Assembly: GCA_013399695.1 (NCBI GenBank)
Contig: VXAU01001099.1
Coordinates: forward strand, 3,148,525 to 3,212,524
Direction of reading: 5' to 3'
Length of the DNA: 64,000 nucleotides
Source of the DNA: Formicarius rufipectus
Lineage: Eukaryota; Chordata; Aves; Passeriformes; Formicariidae
Each line of letters starts with the position of its first letter. Within the stretch, counting starts at the first letter, position 1. The position numbers and the translations under genes are program-made. Below are positions 14,301 to 27,172 of this stretch, piece after piece. The notes beneath the pieces were generated by a model. That model did no database searches and was not told where the DNA came from. It saw nothing but the letters and a program-made list of their open reading frames with translations.

Positions 14301-15228
14301 AACTCCATATACAAGCTGGATTTCCACTCGGGGAAAGGGTGAAGGGAAATAATTCAAGTTGCCATGCCTTTAGGGTCTATGTTTTTTATTTTAATTTCCT
14401 TCTTTTTTTTCCACCCAGGCTGGCACATGGCACTAGGAGCAAAGCCAACACTAGACACTCTGTGGGTCAAGTGACTCACCACTGATCACTGCTTGTTACT
14501 GGGAATACAGGTGTGGAGGAATCTCGGAATGGGAAAGATAAACTTCTTGCATCAAAGGAAGTAAGAGTGGCTAATGCCAGCTGTTCTGCAAGTAATGTGG
14601 GGAATGAAGTGAAGGAGTTAGCTGCAACTCACTGGTGGGAATCTAATTTTTCTGCAAGCACTGCTCCAGCAGGGCAGGTTTCAGAGATAATGCCACAAGT
14701 TTGAACTAGAACATTTTGTTTTTAATAGTACACATCTGTCCTTTCTGTTGTTTTGGTGAAAGAAAGGGTCATTTCAAACAGAAATCACCAAATAGGAGCT
14801 GTGGTTCAAATTGATTTTTTTCTTATCCATAAAACTAATACACAGAGAGGAGAAACAATTTAAAATATAAGCACTTTTCAGGCAATCCTCTAAAACAATC
14901 TTTGATTAATTCTTTCAGCTCTAGAAAATGCTACCTGCCTTCTATTTTTCCCTTAAGCTTTATTACTTCAACAGAGAAAGCTGATACTGACTTCCCAGTG
15001 TTTGCCCAAGGCATTGAGTGAGCTGCTGGTAGCAATGAATTTAGAAGGTAAAACTTACCAATTCCCAGGCTTGTATTTAAGCAATTGCAGCACACATCTC
15101 TCTTTCTCAGTCTTACTCATGTCCCTCTCTAACTGTTAACACAGACCAAAGCAGGTGACAGTTATACAGAATTACTTGACCAAGCAATATTAATACTTGT
15201 GATTCTGTAGCTGACCCAGAGTAAGTGT
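8306..15228. other. Long stretch without recognisable gene
   Basis: AT-rich single-copy-looking DNA. It includes a T13 run at 9407-9419 and a C-rich, G-poor patch around 9880-10000. The longest open stretches (102 codons at 8704-9012, 97 codons at 14192-14485, 91 codons at 13008-13283) have no recognisable domain, no codon pattern and no supporting splice context. Strong donor-like hexamers on the minus strand (for example near 10910 and 11003) occur about as often as expected by chance. Confidence 0.5.
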
Positions 15229-15300
15229 TCCCAGAGCTTTACAAATCCCAGTGACCAAAGCCTCACAGCATCTCTGTGAAGTACTATTTGCTTTGTAGGG
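15229..15300 (-). repeat. MIR/L2-tail-like SINE fragment, antisense
   Basis: Wording such as AGAGCTTTACAAATCCCAG, GCCTCACAGCATCTCTGTGA and GTACTATTTG is the antisense of the 3' part of ancient MIR-like elements (AAAGCGCTTT, TGTGAGG). It is divergent and recognised by phrase order, not by alignment. It fits the old SINE background shared by amniotes. Confidence 0.5.
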
Positions 15301-17880
15301 GTCTGACCAATGAACCATGAGCGTTCATGCGACATGCTCAAAGTCAGAGTAAGCATGTCACAGGACTTGATGCTAGCCATGAATGCCAGGTCATTCCCAG
15401 ATGTTTCAGGAATGCTCTGAGTCTTCAACCTAAGTTCAGCTCATGAGCCCATTTTGCCCTTCCTTCAATTCAGTTTTCAGCCAGAAATGTTCCCCACAAG
15501 AAGCGCAGAAAAGGTGTAAGAAGACCCTGTCCAGTGATCTTGAACAAACTCACTAAGGCTAGACATTCACACACAGAAATTTTATAGGGTGAAGGGACCA
15601 GTTAGAAGACACTACTGTTTTGGTCCTCTAAACAAATTTTGGGGCTGTGTGCAGTGTAACATACATAGCATTTAACCTTTTAACATTGTTAGTTGTAGGT
15701 GCCAATAAACTCAATAAGGCAGCATTTGAAATCAGTCTCACCTAACTGTAAAATCGATGCCACCTGTCACAGCACAGCAAAATGCTCCAGCTCCAGTACT
15801 GTATGGTTTCACCCCCTAACTGCACAAAAACACACACAATGCTCTCTACAACACTGCACTCCAGTTAAAACAATTTTCATTAAATGCCTCAAAGAACTAA
15901 GGAGATTGTTATCTGAAAATACAGAGAAAGCATTTAAACCACAAGGCGCTTGGATTTCAGATGGATTCCCACTGCTGTTTGAGTTACAAAGGCAGGCAGA
16001 GGTTCCACATGAGTGGCACAGTACAAGTTGCTATCCACAGAGTAACTTCTCATCTCCAAAGAACTCTTGATCTCAATGAACAAAACAGGTTACGTGTACC
16101 CTTGTAGTCATTCATGATGAAAAGTTGAGGCAGAGAGCACTCATCAGGCATCCTCTTGGAGTTGGCTTAAACTTCCTGTCCCTGCACCATCTGACCTCTG
16201 CATGAATTAGAACTTCCTGCAAAAAGGAAATCATTGCCCAGTAATCCAGGATATAAATCTAAACTGCAGTAGATAATTCCTGTTAACTCCCTGAGTGGAT
16301 ATTGAGTAACACAGTCAGAACATCTTCTCATGGTTAAGAGGATTACACTAAACCACATAAAGGCACTGTTTAGTTATCATTCCACCACAGGCAGGAGATA
16401 GAACCACTGCACAGGTAGGTACACCTGTGACAAGGACCAGGCTGTATTAGCGCTACCAACACCCAAGGTACTTACTTGGGCACTTGACAACCTTGCTGTT
16501 TAAATAGAGCACTCAGAACCATGAAGGAATAGCCTGTGAGCATTCAGAGCTAAAGTGCATAGAGAAATAAAACTCTAAACCTATTAGCTGCTAAAGATTT
16601 TTGTTTAAGCAATGCATTCATTCCTTTACAGTCTATTATCTTACCAGACTCAGTTACTTCTAAAAGCTCCAGCAAGGAAAAAAGAAAATAGCAGCTGTCA
16701 GAAGGGAAGACTTGTGTGAGTACGTGTATGAGTGGGGATGACTTTATGAATCTAACCCATTTGAAGACAAGCAATTGCAAAGAACTGTTTCCAATAATGT
16801 GGTATCACAGAGCATCCAGCTGCCCCTCTCAACTCTGATCTTTCCCCCAAATGCCTACTCCATTGCCTGCAATCCTGAAAAAAAGCCAGAAGGAAACACA
16901 GCACACGTGGCATGCTGCACTCTAACAGCAGAAAGGATGTTTTGACTGCTGACTCCACAGTAAATCCTTTCTTTTCATTAAGGATATGTCCAAACAGTAT
17001 TTCACTGGCAGACACAGTCTTCTGCTCAGACTCAAAACAGCCATTTATGAGCCTTGTTCACCTGTGTCCTTAATTGAGGCTCTCATTTGGCTATGGCCTC
17101 TCACCTCTCTTTCTCACATAAGAAACTCCAGCTCAGGAGGGGAAGTGCTTTAAACTCTGGTTAATTAACTCAGCGGGAGAAAATCAGAGCTCCAAATCTA
17201 CCCTACCCTATCAGAAACTCCTTACCCTGCAGTTAAGGAACATGAAGCTGCTGACAACTCTCAAACACTCCTCCCACAGGAAATATATTTCTCCCATAAC
17301 TTCTGGGGAATTACTCCTATACAGTTTCAACGTAATAAATCCTGGGAAACAGTGACACCCACATATACACACACCTTCCCAGAGGCAGGCACAGAAACAC
17401 TGAGGACAGGCATATGGCTTTTCTGTTGTACTGCTCACAATGAGCTTCCAAACTCCTAGATGAATTGGGCAACAAAGACAAGGATATGCCTTGGAGACTA
17501 AATTGTTCTGTTCTGACACAGCAAGACCAGGAAGCTGGACACCTGCACCTCTCTCTTAGTTCTGCCACTGACTGCACACCCCAGTCGTAAGCCACCGAAC
17601 ACCAGCAGCCAAATCCAAAAATGAGGTGTCTTGCTGGAGAGGCATGGCTCTGAGATCCCTAGTGTCTCTAACTCTCCATAACTTCCATCAGTTTTGAGCT
17701 TTCATGGACCCTGAGACCAGAAATGTATAACTAGACATTCAAAAATTGAGGCTGTACCTCATTAGCCTGCGTGAAAAGCCATGTCCTCTGCTGTTCTACA
17801 TGAGTAGTGTACAACCACATACATTTTAGTACAGCTCTGTCTATTAATACAACTTGGGGATGTTGTGAATCAGCCCTAGA
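15301..17880. other. Non-coding DNA, nothing recognised
   Basis: AT-rich. A 123-codon open stretch (15699-16070, +) has no recognisable domain and an atypical cysteine/serine-rich composition; it is probably chance. A weak antisense SINE-like phrase (AAGAAACTCCAGCTCAGG) lies near 17121-17138. Confidence 0.5.
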
Positions 17881-17990
17881 CTCTCTCTCTGTTCCACGTT
17901 ATCCTTCCCTAAAATGGAAACAAACAATACCCACACAGCATGGCAAAGCACTTTGTAATCCTCAAATGAAGGGTTCTGTAGGTGTGAGGT
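17881..17990 (+). repeat. MIR/L2-tail-like SINE fragment
   Basis: The phrases CTAAAATGGAAACAAACAAT, GCAAAGCACTTTGTAATCCT and CAAATGAAGGGTTCTGTAGG occur in the same order as in the 3' half of ancient MIR/L2-tail elements (AAAATGG...AAGCGCTTTGAGATCCT...). Orientation is sense. Related fragments lie at 55290 and 62014. Confidence 0.55.
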
Positions 17991-19240
17991 ATTCATAAGA
18001 TGTATTTATTTTCAAACTGTGAAAAAGCTTGTTGCTGTGTTTCCTGGCTGTATTTTGCAGACCTCTCTACTGTGTAGATCTGAAGCAGACATCAGGGAAA
18101 GAAGTGCTGTGATAATTGACTCCAAATCCTGCAATCAATTTGTTCTAGTAATTAAAGGAATATTTACTAAGGAAGCAGGCTTACACTAGATGAATAGTTT
18201 CTAAGAACAAATATGATTTAATTATGTGTAAGTGCAAGAAGCATACTACATGTTAAGTAGATTTATTTATGCTCACCAAAAATTCCGACAAAATTGGTGC
18301 TTGGCTATTAATTTTCTATGTAGGAGAAAATAAAGGGGAAGAAAGTGTTCACAGAGTTGTCTGCTTAAGAAGTTTATTTCAGTGTGATCTGTGCTTTTTC
18401 AGAAAGAACCAGAAAGAGTCTTCTGCATAAGATAACTTCATTTACCTTCCACATTTTATAACTAAATTGTATTCTGGACTAAAAGAATAAATTCTATGGG
18501 ACTAAGTAACAGAGTAAGGAATAAGTGAAGCACCTTGAGCAATAAATAAAGCAGGTTTTTAAATGATGACATGATGCATGAGGGAGGATGAACAGGTTAA
18601 AGAAGAGCCACAAAACATAGTTACAAAGTCCCTACACGGGTCAAAGCAGAACAGCCCAGTGCTGAAGGGTGTTTGATAATACAGGAACTTGCAGTGTATT
18701 TGGCCCCCTCCTTTCCCAGCTCCTGTAGTGAACACCAGACTATGTGTGTAGCTGTGGCTGTAGGAGAGCAATAGACAACCTACAGCATGAGCTGTGTGGA
18801 ACAGTCTCTCTGACAACAGCTATTTTCTTTAATAAACAAGGCAGGCTCCCAGTCTCCAAGAGATAAAGAATGCTTGAGCAGAAGAGTAAAGAGAAGGTCT
18901 TGGAGGAGCTTCAAACAGCAAGATGGCAACTTTGAACTGAATCCATGGATTGGAGTAGAGTGTATTACTTTAGCTATTGTAAGAGTTGATAGACAAAAGC
19001 ATCACAATATTTGTCAGAATTGTTCATTTAGGACACTGTGGATAAAGAAAACACATTTTTTAACAGTTACCATAAGTATTCATAAGGTATCCTTCAATAG
19101 CACTTGGCCTTGTTTTATAGGAAAAAATAATTTCCCAGAATGGGCAGGCACTATTTCAAGGTCTTTCTGCTTTAACATAAAGAATTCATCATATTTCTGC
19201 TGTCAAACATGAAAAAGTGACTGTAGCTGCAGGACTGTCA
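17991..19240. other. Non-coding DNA, nothing recognised
   Basis: AT-rich. Open stretches of up to 112 codons (18874-19212, +) show no family resemblance. No repeats or regulatory signature that I can support. Confidence 0.5.
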
Positions 19241-19313
19241 TTCACTGCCTTCCTCTATGAGCTTAGACAAGTGACTTCTCTTTGCCTCAGCTTCTTTTCT
19301 TGTAAAAAAGAAA
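19241..19313 (+). repeat. MIR-like SINE core fragment
   Basis: The phrases TATGAGCTTAGACAAGTGAC, TTTGCCTCAGCTTC and CTTGTAAAAAAG follow the order of the MIR core (TGACCTTGGGCAAGTCAC, TGCCTCAGTTTC, CTGTAAAATGG). Sense orientation. It is a short, old fragment with no tail visible. Confidence 0.6.
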
Positions 19314-22300
19314 TTTGTTCACTTAAGAATCATAAAGGACAATGCAATGGGTTTGTCATATTACAGCAGGATAAGGCACAAAATAACACAATGACTTTTT
19401 TTTGTAAATTCTTCCTGTCTTCTGCATGTACTACAAACCATAGAAGGGCAAGACAATTTTAGCTGATTCTTGTCTTTCTTCTTGCTGTTGCCTTTCACTT
19501 TCTGCCTAGCTTCCTCACTTTTCAACATCCTTGAAGAACAAGAATTTGCTGGCATCCCACCACAGCTCAATGTGCCGTTACTGCCTGGTTTTATCCCAAC
19601 CAGAAAGATGACTTTTCCCATTTGCTCCAGTGTTTGCTACTAAGAGGAAGACTTCAATGCTCAAAGACACAGACTTTAGCCTACAAGTAAAGTTTTTCAG
19701 AGTCCTGCTGAAATGGAATATCCCTAGTCTTGTGGGTGAAAATTCAACAATTAATTTATTTTAAGGGCATTTCCAGTTCCTACCAAGGCTTAGCTACTGC
19801 TGAGTTCAACTGAGCCTGTGTTCAGATGACTGCTGGAGGTCTGGTTGATGCAGTTTGAGCTGGGGGAATGGACCAGATGATGTGTTAAGGTCTGTTCTAT
19901 GAAAGTCTGGCTGCTGATATATTAAATTAGTGTCTGACTGTTTATCAGATGCAGCTCAATATTTCATTATAATCTTTAAATCTCAGCCTTTAAAAAATAC
20001 CAACCAGAAGGATATAGGAGAAAGGAAACACAACCTTTGAACCCCTCTGCGAAACAGAGGGGCCAGCAAAATAAAAAGAGCTCTGTAGCATTTTGAAAAT
20101 TAAGAGCAGCCCATTTTTATCAAATAAATGCTGTTGTAGCTGAAACAACACAGATTGCAGACGCATTTGTAGCTTTTTGTCTTACAGAGAAGCCAAAGTT
20201 TTCAGTGAAAGATCTTCCTACATCAATCTGCTTTGAAGTGCTTCCTGCAATCATGATAAACTGTTCCAGAAACTGGTCATAATAGAAAACACCATTTCAA
20301 AGCAGTCTACAAAGGACATTTCTAAAAAAGCTTTCAGTTACACCTCAATGGCAAATACGCCATCGACCCACTTACTTTTTCATCTGGGAGAGTTGGCTGT
20401 GATAAGCACACATTTTTCCTGATCTCCTGCCTTCTAATCATGTCTATCAAGTCATTGTACCTGACAGACATGTTAGCTCTGCTATTCAAAACAAATAAGA
20501 GATGCCTAAATTATACTGCTGCATTTTAACGAGGTACTGTCATGTTGAAAACCTGGGGCCAAGTCCTGCCACTGACTCAGGTAGTATGCCAATTTCAAAA
20601 GCAAATACTCCTAGGATAAGAACAGCAAGATGTGAACTTTTTGTGGTTTGTTGTTATTTTTAATGAAAAAATACAATTTTAGCTTACATAGATGAAACTT
20701 TTCCTCCTGATGTCCCTTGGTGCAGTATCAGGCCCTTGTCTCTTCCACAAATATCTTAGACCATTAGAACTACAGACATCAGATTATTTCCAATTCTTCA
20801 GACTATTAATTTAAGCCCTTTATTCTATCAGGTAAATGTCTGCCATGTAATTAATCCCACTGGCTCAAGCTGTTGTGATAGCTTCACTGAAGCACTTCAG
20901 TAGTTCACTTCGTCCATTTGCAGAGAAAAATTATACTCAAGTAAAATCTTCAGAGGTTTTTTCCCTTCCTCAGGTGAATCATCTTGGCAAAGGAAAAAAA
21001 AGCAAGCCTCATTATTTTACTTCTGTTTCTAATCAATTACTTCTGCATCTCATACTCAAATATATGGGAAACTTAAAATTCAGCAAAAATAGAGATATTG
21101 GTTTAAGTTTTATTTTAATTAAAAATACAAATACTCCTCTTGGTACGGGGTTTTGCAACAGCATAATCTTGCCAACCTAATTTTGGAGAGTGCCTCTGGA
21201 CCAATATCGTCCCTGTGCAATCTGGTTCCATAGGTACACATTTGTCTTTGGTTTTTGGTTTCATATTACTAGTCTTCAGTCAAGCACAACCTTAGCTCTG
21301 TCCTGAGGCCACACTAGCCTATGTGCAAGTAGAGCTGAGCTCTTGAACTTTTCATGGACACTCAAACCCTCTGAGAGCTTTGTAAATGGGCAGCAGACTA
21401 AGCTTCCAGAAAACAAAAAGTGTTCATTAAATGATAACATCTTTCCAAGCTAAAAACAAAAATTGCACTACTTATGGGAAGATTCTTGTCCTCTCAAACA
21501 AAAAGTATCACAGTTAAGGTTAGTGCCCCAAACCCATACACTAGTATAACTTTTGGAAGTAGTTTAAGTGTATTTGCCTTGTGCCAGCAATCAGGAACTC
21601 ATGCCGATAAAATCTCATCCACAGGCTGTTTCACTGAAATAGTCACACCTTCTTGGACTTGTACAGATTGCAAAAGGGTGTTTGATTTTTCAGACTCGGA
21701 CCTTACACTTGCAAGAATGGAGTGTCTTCCTCACTAGAAATTCTACCTGAACTCTGCCCTCAGTTACTTTAAAGTGTCTCTTTTCTCTTTGCCTGCGTGG
21801 GAGCGCTCCTCGGTGAAAGAGAGAGTCTGGTTATGCCCAGGCAAAGTGCAGACAGATGTTTTGAGATTTCCCTGCAAAGAGTTCCCCTGATACAACACTG
21901 CTGTGATTTACAAGCAGTGCTGCTGCTGCAGTCCCTGCCCAGCTCACAGCCATCCTCCTCTGTCAGTAAAAACCTGCTGTTGCCTTTTATCACCGCAATT
22001 CTTCACCAGGCATGTAACACACTAGGCTTCTCATGCTAAGAGCTTCCTACACCACTACCTCTATTTTCTTCCTTCCAACTTTATAGTCCTTACCTCCTGC
22101 CATCTATCTGGTCAGTTTTGCTCTGGACTCTCTGCTGTTCCAGTTCTCCCAAACCTTTGCAGCTGTCAGTGCTACTGTCTTCTTCGGCCAGTAGCATCTT
22201 TAGAAAGTGCTCAGAAAATAGTCATCAGGCAATGAGTATTGAAAAAAACACTGGAAAATCCAGTATCATACTGAAATATCATAAAGAAATTAAGAAATCA

Positions 22301-23760
22301 TTTGACTGCAGTTCACAAGTTCTTCCCCAGAAAGAAAATGGGATGCACTCCTCTCCTGATAAAAGCATAACAGGACCAGGAACCCTGTAACTGAGCAACC
22401 AAGTGGCAACATAATTGTAAGGGCTGCTGAATTTTAAACACTTTGCTAAGAATGGTAGGATGTTCTCTTCCTTCATAAATATTTATATCAAAATTGTATG
22501 TTTGTTTAGAATAGTTGACCAGCTTGAACATGAATCAGCTCCAGGAAATTCTGTGCCTTCAGCAAGGCAAATAAAATGTCTGGAAGCATCTTTCTGAAGT
22601 TACTGACCATCACTGTGGGAAGAGGGACAAGATGGGGAAGAATCCCAGGAATCAAAAACAAAATGTAAACTGAAGGGCAAAATACTAAAAACCCAGTTCA
22701 CGTGTATTCTCTCACAAGTCAATGAACTTCATTTGAGTAAAGACCAAGTAACCCTACGAAAGACTGTTTCCCCAAAGTACGTCATCTGCAAAGCTGCCAA
22801 TGAGTTCTTAGTGAAAAATTAAACTTAGGTTTGTTAGCCTTGATGCACTTTGTCATTATGAAATCAGAAATGAAATATAACACTGGGAGTAATCTTATCC
22901 ATTTAACTAATTTAGCATTTTGGATGCCTTAGCCTATGAACTTTACAGTGAAATTCTTGGCACAAAAAGGATGGTATTGTACATCCAGCCTTCTTAAAAT
23001 TAACTCACACCAGCTACTCTCAGTAGTAACACCATTATCTGCAAAACTGTGCTCAAATGAAGAATCGATAAATAAATATGAAGAAGAAATTTAGGGGAGA
23101 AACAAAGTGTTATTAGCATTCCAGAAGTATAATAAACTCATAATTCTCTGAGGCAAAACAGTGAAGCCTGGATTGGCAAAGCAACCACAGACCAGGGGGC
23201 ATGTAAAGCTCATTCCAAATATAAGTCGGTTTAATATTTCAAAGACTCATTAGAGGAAACACATAGCATTAGCAAAATCATGTTTTGTATTCCTGATGCA
23301 CAGTCCTAGACAAATACAGAAAGTATATAGTAAATTACTGTCTTGGGAACAATTTCTGTTCGTTAAGGGGGGGAAATGTTAAATTTTAAAGATGTTAATA
23401 ACTTGTTTTATTTCAATCTATATAGATGCATGGCTGGTGTGCATATTAAAACACAAAATATAGGAAAGATCCCTGATTCATCTTCAAAATGTTGGGAACA
23501 ATTGTGCACATGCAATCAGGATACTTTTTTTCTCAACCTGTAGTCACACTAACTTAAACTGAACTGCCCAGATGAGTAAAGGACTTGCACAATCAAGTTA
23601 CCTACTGGCAATGTCTAGCATGGAGATAAATGCATAGTCTTGTAAGGCACAATCTAGGGCTCTAATGCAGGAAAGCAGTGAGATTAAACATTTCATTCAT
23701 AGGGTTTAACTGCACATGTAGAATTAAGTATGTGAACAAGTGTTTTCAGGGGTTGTAACT
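19314..23760. other. Non-coding DNA with traces of old repeats
   Basis: AT-rich. A short palindromic-family trace (GGGGCCAAGTCCTGCCACTG) lies near 20556-20575. Open stretches of up to 101 codons (20875-21180) resemble nothing known. The patch 21780-22160 is somewhat more C-rich, but no island or exon could be supported. Confidence 0.5.
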
Positions 23761-23803
23761 TGCCTCTGCCCCTAATGCACTCTATGATCTTGAGCAAGTC
23801 ACG
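23761..23803 (+). repeat. MIR-like SINE core fragment
   Basis: CTCTGCCCCTAATGCACTCT followed by ATGATCTTGAGCAAGTCAC matches the MIR core wording (CTCTGCCACT...GACCTTGAGCAAGTCAC). It runs directly into a palindromic-family fragment. Confidence 0.55.
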
Positions 23804-23807
23804 TAGG

Positions 23808-23870
23808 ACCAGACTCATCACACACCTCAAAGTTTAATTTGTACTGACTTCAGTCGCTGGGAACCTTACT
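23808..23870. repeat. Palindromic-family fragment next to a SINE fragment
   Basis: It contains GTACTGACTTCAGTCGCTGG flanked by ACCAGACTCATCA and CCTTACTCAG, echoing the palindromic repeat seen at 771 and 4722. It abuts the MIR-like fragment, so the two may derive from one composite ancient element. Confidence 0.4.
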
Positions 23871-26800
23871 CAGCACCCATCTGCTTCATTATGTTTTATG
23901 ATATCTTCAACAGACGGGCACAAAATTCTCCAAGCCATAGTCCTTAAATGCCACAGTTTCTCTCCGCCAGGAGCTCTGACTGCTGAGCATGGTTGTTAAA
24001 TCAGAAATAAGAGTAAGTTGTACTATCATAACACTTGATTATACTCACAAAACAGGAACTGTGGATTTTTTTCATAATTTGTGTTATTCATCCTTGATCA
24101 TTATTAAAGCACCATATAGTTACAGTGCATAGTCCTATTTTGCTCAGGTTGAGTAAGTACCTATCTTTATCCTACCACAAACCACTAATGATATTTTCCC
24201 CCTATTTTCTTGTATTTTAACAAGGTGTTTACAAGCTGCAATTACAACTAAAAACTACGCTCTCTTAGACTGGAAAAGCACATTGGACACAGGCAGAAAC
24301 TGAGTCTCAGCATCGTGTTTCTATTGAAAATGCCCTTCCTATATGAAGCAGACCCCAAAGAGGTCAGAAAGTGAATTATTAAGTGTTTTATAAATACAGA
24401 CTGATTGCCCTGTCCAAACCATGTGTTTGAAAATCTCCTTCTGGCAGACAATCATCTTCAATCAGGAAGGGAGAGCAGTGAAAGGAACGTGAGGCAAGGC
24501 AGGGGGATCTGTAATCACTCTAACAAACTTTTGAGACCTAGCCAGTTTTTCCTTCCATGCATTATATATACAGGCTCCAGAAAGCATCTCTTTCTATGTC
24601 CTTGAATTTACTATATTACCCTGTCGAACTGAGTTACCCAGAGTGAAGTTCCTACCCTTCCTTTCTTGCCTTCTTTCTTTCCCTGATCTTTGATGTGCTG
24701 TGAATCAGTATCATAGAAGATAAATAAGCAACCTTTAGCTGAAACAGCAGGCTAAACAACTTCCACGTGGCCAAGCAACACAGCAAAGCAATTAAGCCTG
24801 CCCAACAGGCCAAGCATAGTCAGCCTTCTCTTCCCTTAAGAGGCTGGCCCCAAAGTGTTCCCAGATTTAGTTCCTAATCCTCCCTCTCAGTTGTGCAGAT
24901 GGTTCCACAGCACCCACTCAAAACCTCTTTGAAGCTGCTATGAATCCACACAGCTGGGTAAGCTTGTTGGCCCCAATTCTGCTGCAAGAATGAGGATGTG
25001 GTCAAGGTCTCAAAGTTTGTTTCCTGGCCCTCAAGAAGACAGGCAGGCTCTGCTCCTTTCCCTCAGAACCAGTCATAACTGTCACAGCCATGTTTTGGAA
25101 ACACAAATTTGATCTCTGAGTCAGGACACTTTCATACCACATATGAAATTTCCATTCTGTTATCCTTTCAAAGAAAGTTGAAGCTATTTTTTTTTTTCAT
25201 TTTAACTCTACATCAGTAACCTGCACAAGGTTTGCACAAGGTTTGCACTTGGAATGAAAAATACTGCTTTTAAAATGACAAATAGTGAACATAGGACATT
25301 TGTTGCCACTAAAAAAAGCTCTCTGTCTATGGAGAAGCATAATTCATTCACTGATACATGCACCCACATCTTCTCCAGAGAGTTTCACAAATTCACATGC
25401 ACTCCCAGCACTAAATTTTGCATTTCAATCTAGGCATTAGCTATAAAAGATGTGTAAAATCTTATGTAGTCAGACGGAAGCTGTTCCCTATTGGCTACAT
25501 AATAAGCACCTTAGGTGGCTCCAGGGTATAAAATTATTCCAAAAGGGGTGTGGAAAAAATTACACTGCATAAATTGATTCCAGATCCACCTGTTCCAGGT
25601 GTCAGCAAATATATTTTTTAAAGCCATCTGCTTGTCTTAAAAGCTAACAGTTTTTGAAGACTGTGGCACAAGCAATCTGCAAAATATACAAACTTCAGAA
25701 GCCACAAACCCTTAAACTGCAAATGGTTTATAGATCATGTACATACGACTTTGTTGGGCTGTTCTGCAGGACTGCAGACAGCATCTCTGCTTAACATCTG
25801 AGCATATCCAGCATCAGGGTACATCCTCCACAGCACAGAGGGCTCAAAGCTAACGGAGGATCCATTTGGCATCCCCAGATCCTCACGTGATATTCCCAAT
25901 TACGGAATGGGTTTTCCTTGTGGGTTTGAAGTTATGATGAAGCTTTTGAGTGCAGCACAATATTTGGCAGAAATAAAACTGATTCCTATGGCTCTTGTCT
26001 GCAGGTTGCTTTGTCCCGGCAGTTCATGTGTTGCTGCACCATGGGTAAAGTCAAACCTTTCAAAGTGGCACTCTGCAATTTATTTCGCTTCCAGCAACAG
26101 CCTAATAGGGAGTGTGTTACACAGAGTAACAAGCCCATAAGCACTTTGCCTGCTCAACAAAGCTGGTGACCACGGAGGTCAGACACTGCTACAGTTTGTG
26201 TTTATCAGGGTCTGGTCGTGCAGGGTGCTGTTTCCCGGAGACGCATTAACAAGAATGAAGAACAGCAGCACCTTGTAAGATCAAGCTCCTTCACAGCAGC
26301 TTCTGGGAAGAAAATGTTCTGTGCTCTCTCCACAAATGACCCCTTACCGAAAAACCATGAAATTTCACGTGCAATTTATAAACTTCCAACGTGTTCACAA
26401 TTGATTTGGGGATTAAAACTAGTAATCAGCATGTTTACTTATGGTCTTATTTAAAGCTTACTAAAAAGTAAATAAAGCCACACCAGTCCTCAGCCAGGAC
26501 AGTGCTTTGGTGTATGTTTAATTATAAACACATGAATAGCCCTGTCACCAATTCAGAGTCATACTTCGTAGCTTGGTAACATACTTCACATGCAAATTAC
26601 CTCCCAGACTTAGTACCTTCTGAAACAAAACAAACTTTGTAGACATATATTTGATACAGTAATACTTACGGATTACTACTACTGATACACTCAACTTCAG
26701 AAAACCACTTTGAATCACTTTTTGTGGACCTTAAAAATTTGTGCTTGATATAAGTGCTGAAGTAGAGGTAACTTTGGGAGTCACAGTGCTGTAGTCAAGG

Positions 26801-27117
26801 AGACCCTGAGTGCTGAAAGTCGCAGTTGTGCTACTGGAGCTCTGCTGCACTTTGCTCGCATGGTTTGAGGCTGGGGTAAGGAATAACTGCTGTCATGCAG
26901 TATGTGTTTTTGGACAACAATGAGAACGGGGTGAAATAAATATTGAGGTTAAGCAAACATGGCACTGTCCACACAAGCTGCAGACTCAAATAGCTGTTCA
27001 AGTCTTTTTTCTTATACTCAGCTCCCACTGAAACTAATGAAAATTGCCACCATGGACGGAGATGGGATGAGTCCTGGTACTGGACACTCTGGACAAGTAA
27101 CAGTCCACAGAGTGGGG
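23871..27117. other. Non-coding DNA, nothing recognised
   Basis: AT-rich sequence. A weak palindromic-family trace (CTCCCACTGAAACTAATG) lies near 27021-27038. Open stretches of up to 123 codons (26831-27202, minus) owe their hydrophobic look to T-rich simple sequence on that strand. No gene supported. Confidence 0.5.
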
Positions 27118-27172
27118 AAAAAAAAACACAAACAAACCAAAACAAACAAACAAACAAACAAAAACAAAGAGA
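27118..27172 (+). repeat. (CAAA)n-type A/C-rich tract
   Basis: A-run followed by about five CAAA/ACAA units and interrupted A-rich sequence. A simple repeat, not attached to an identifiable element. Confidence 0.85.

Noticed and set aside
15699..16070. 123-codon plus-strand frame
   Set aside because: No recognisable domain or codon bias and no splice or promoter context. Frames of this length are plausible by chance in 64 kb read in six frames.
17862..17873. GTTGTGAATCAG, resembling part of miR-138
   Set aside because: The 5' seed context does not match, and no hairpin partner is visible nearby. The stretch is flanked by SINE-like sequence.
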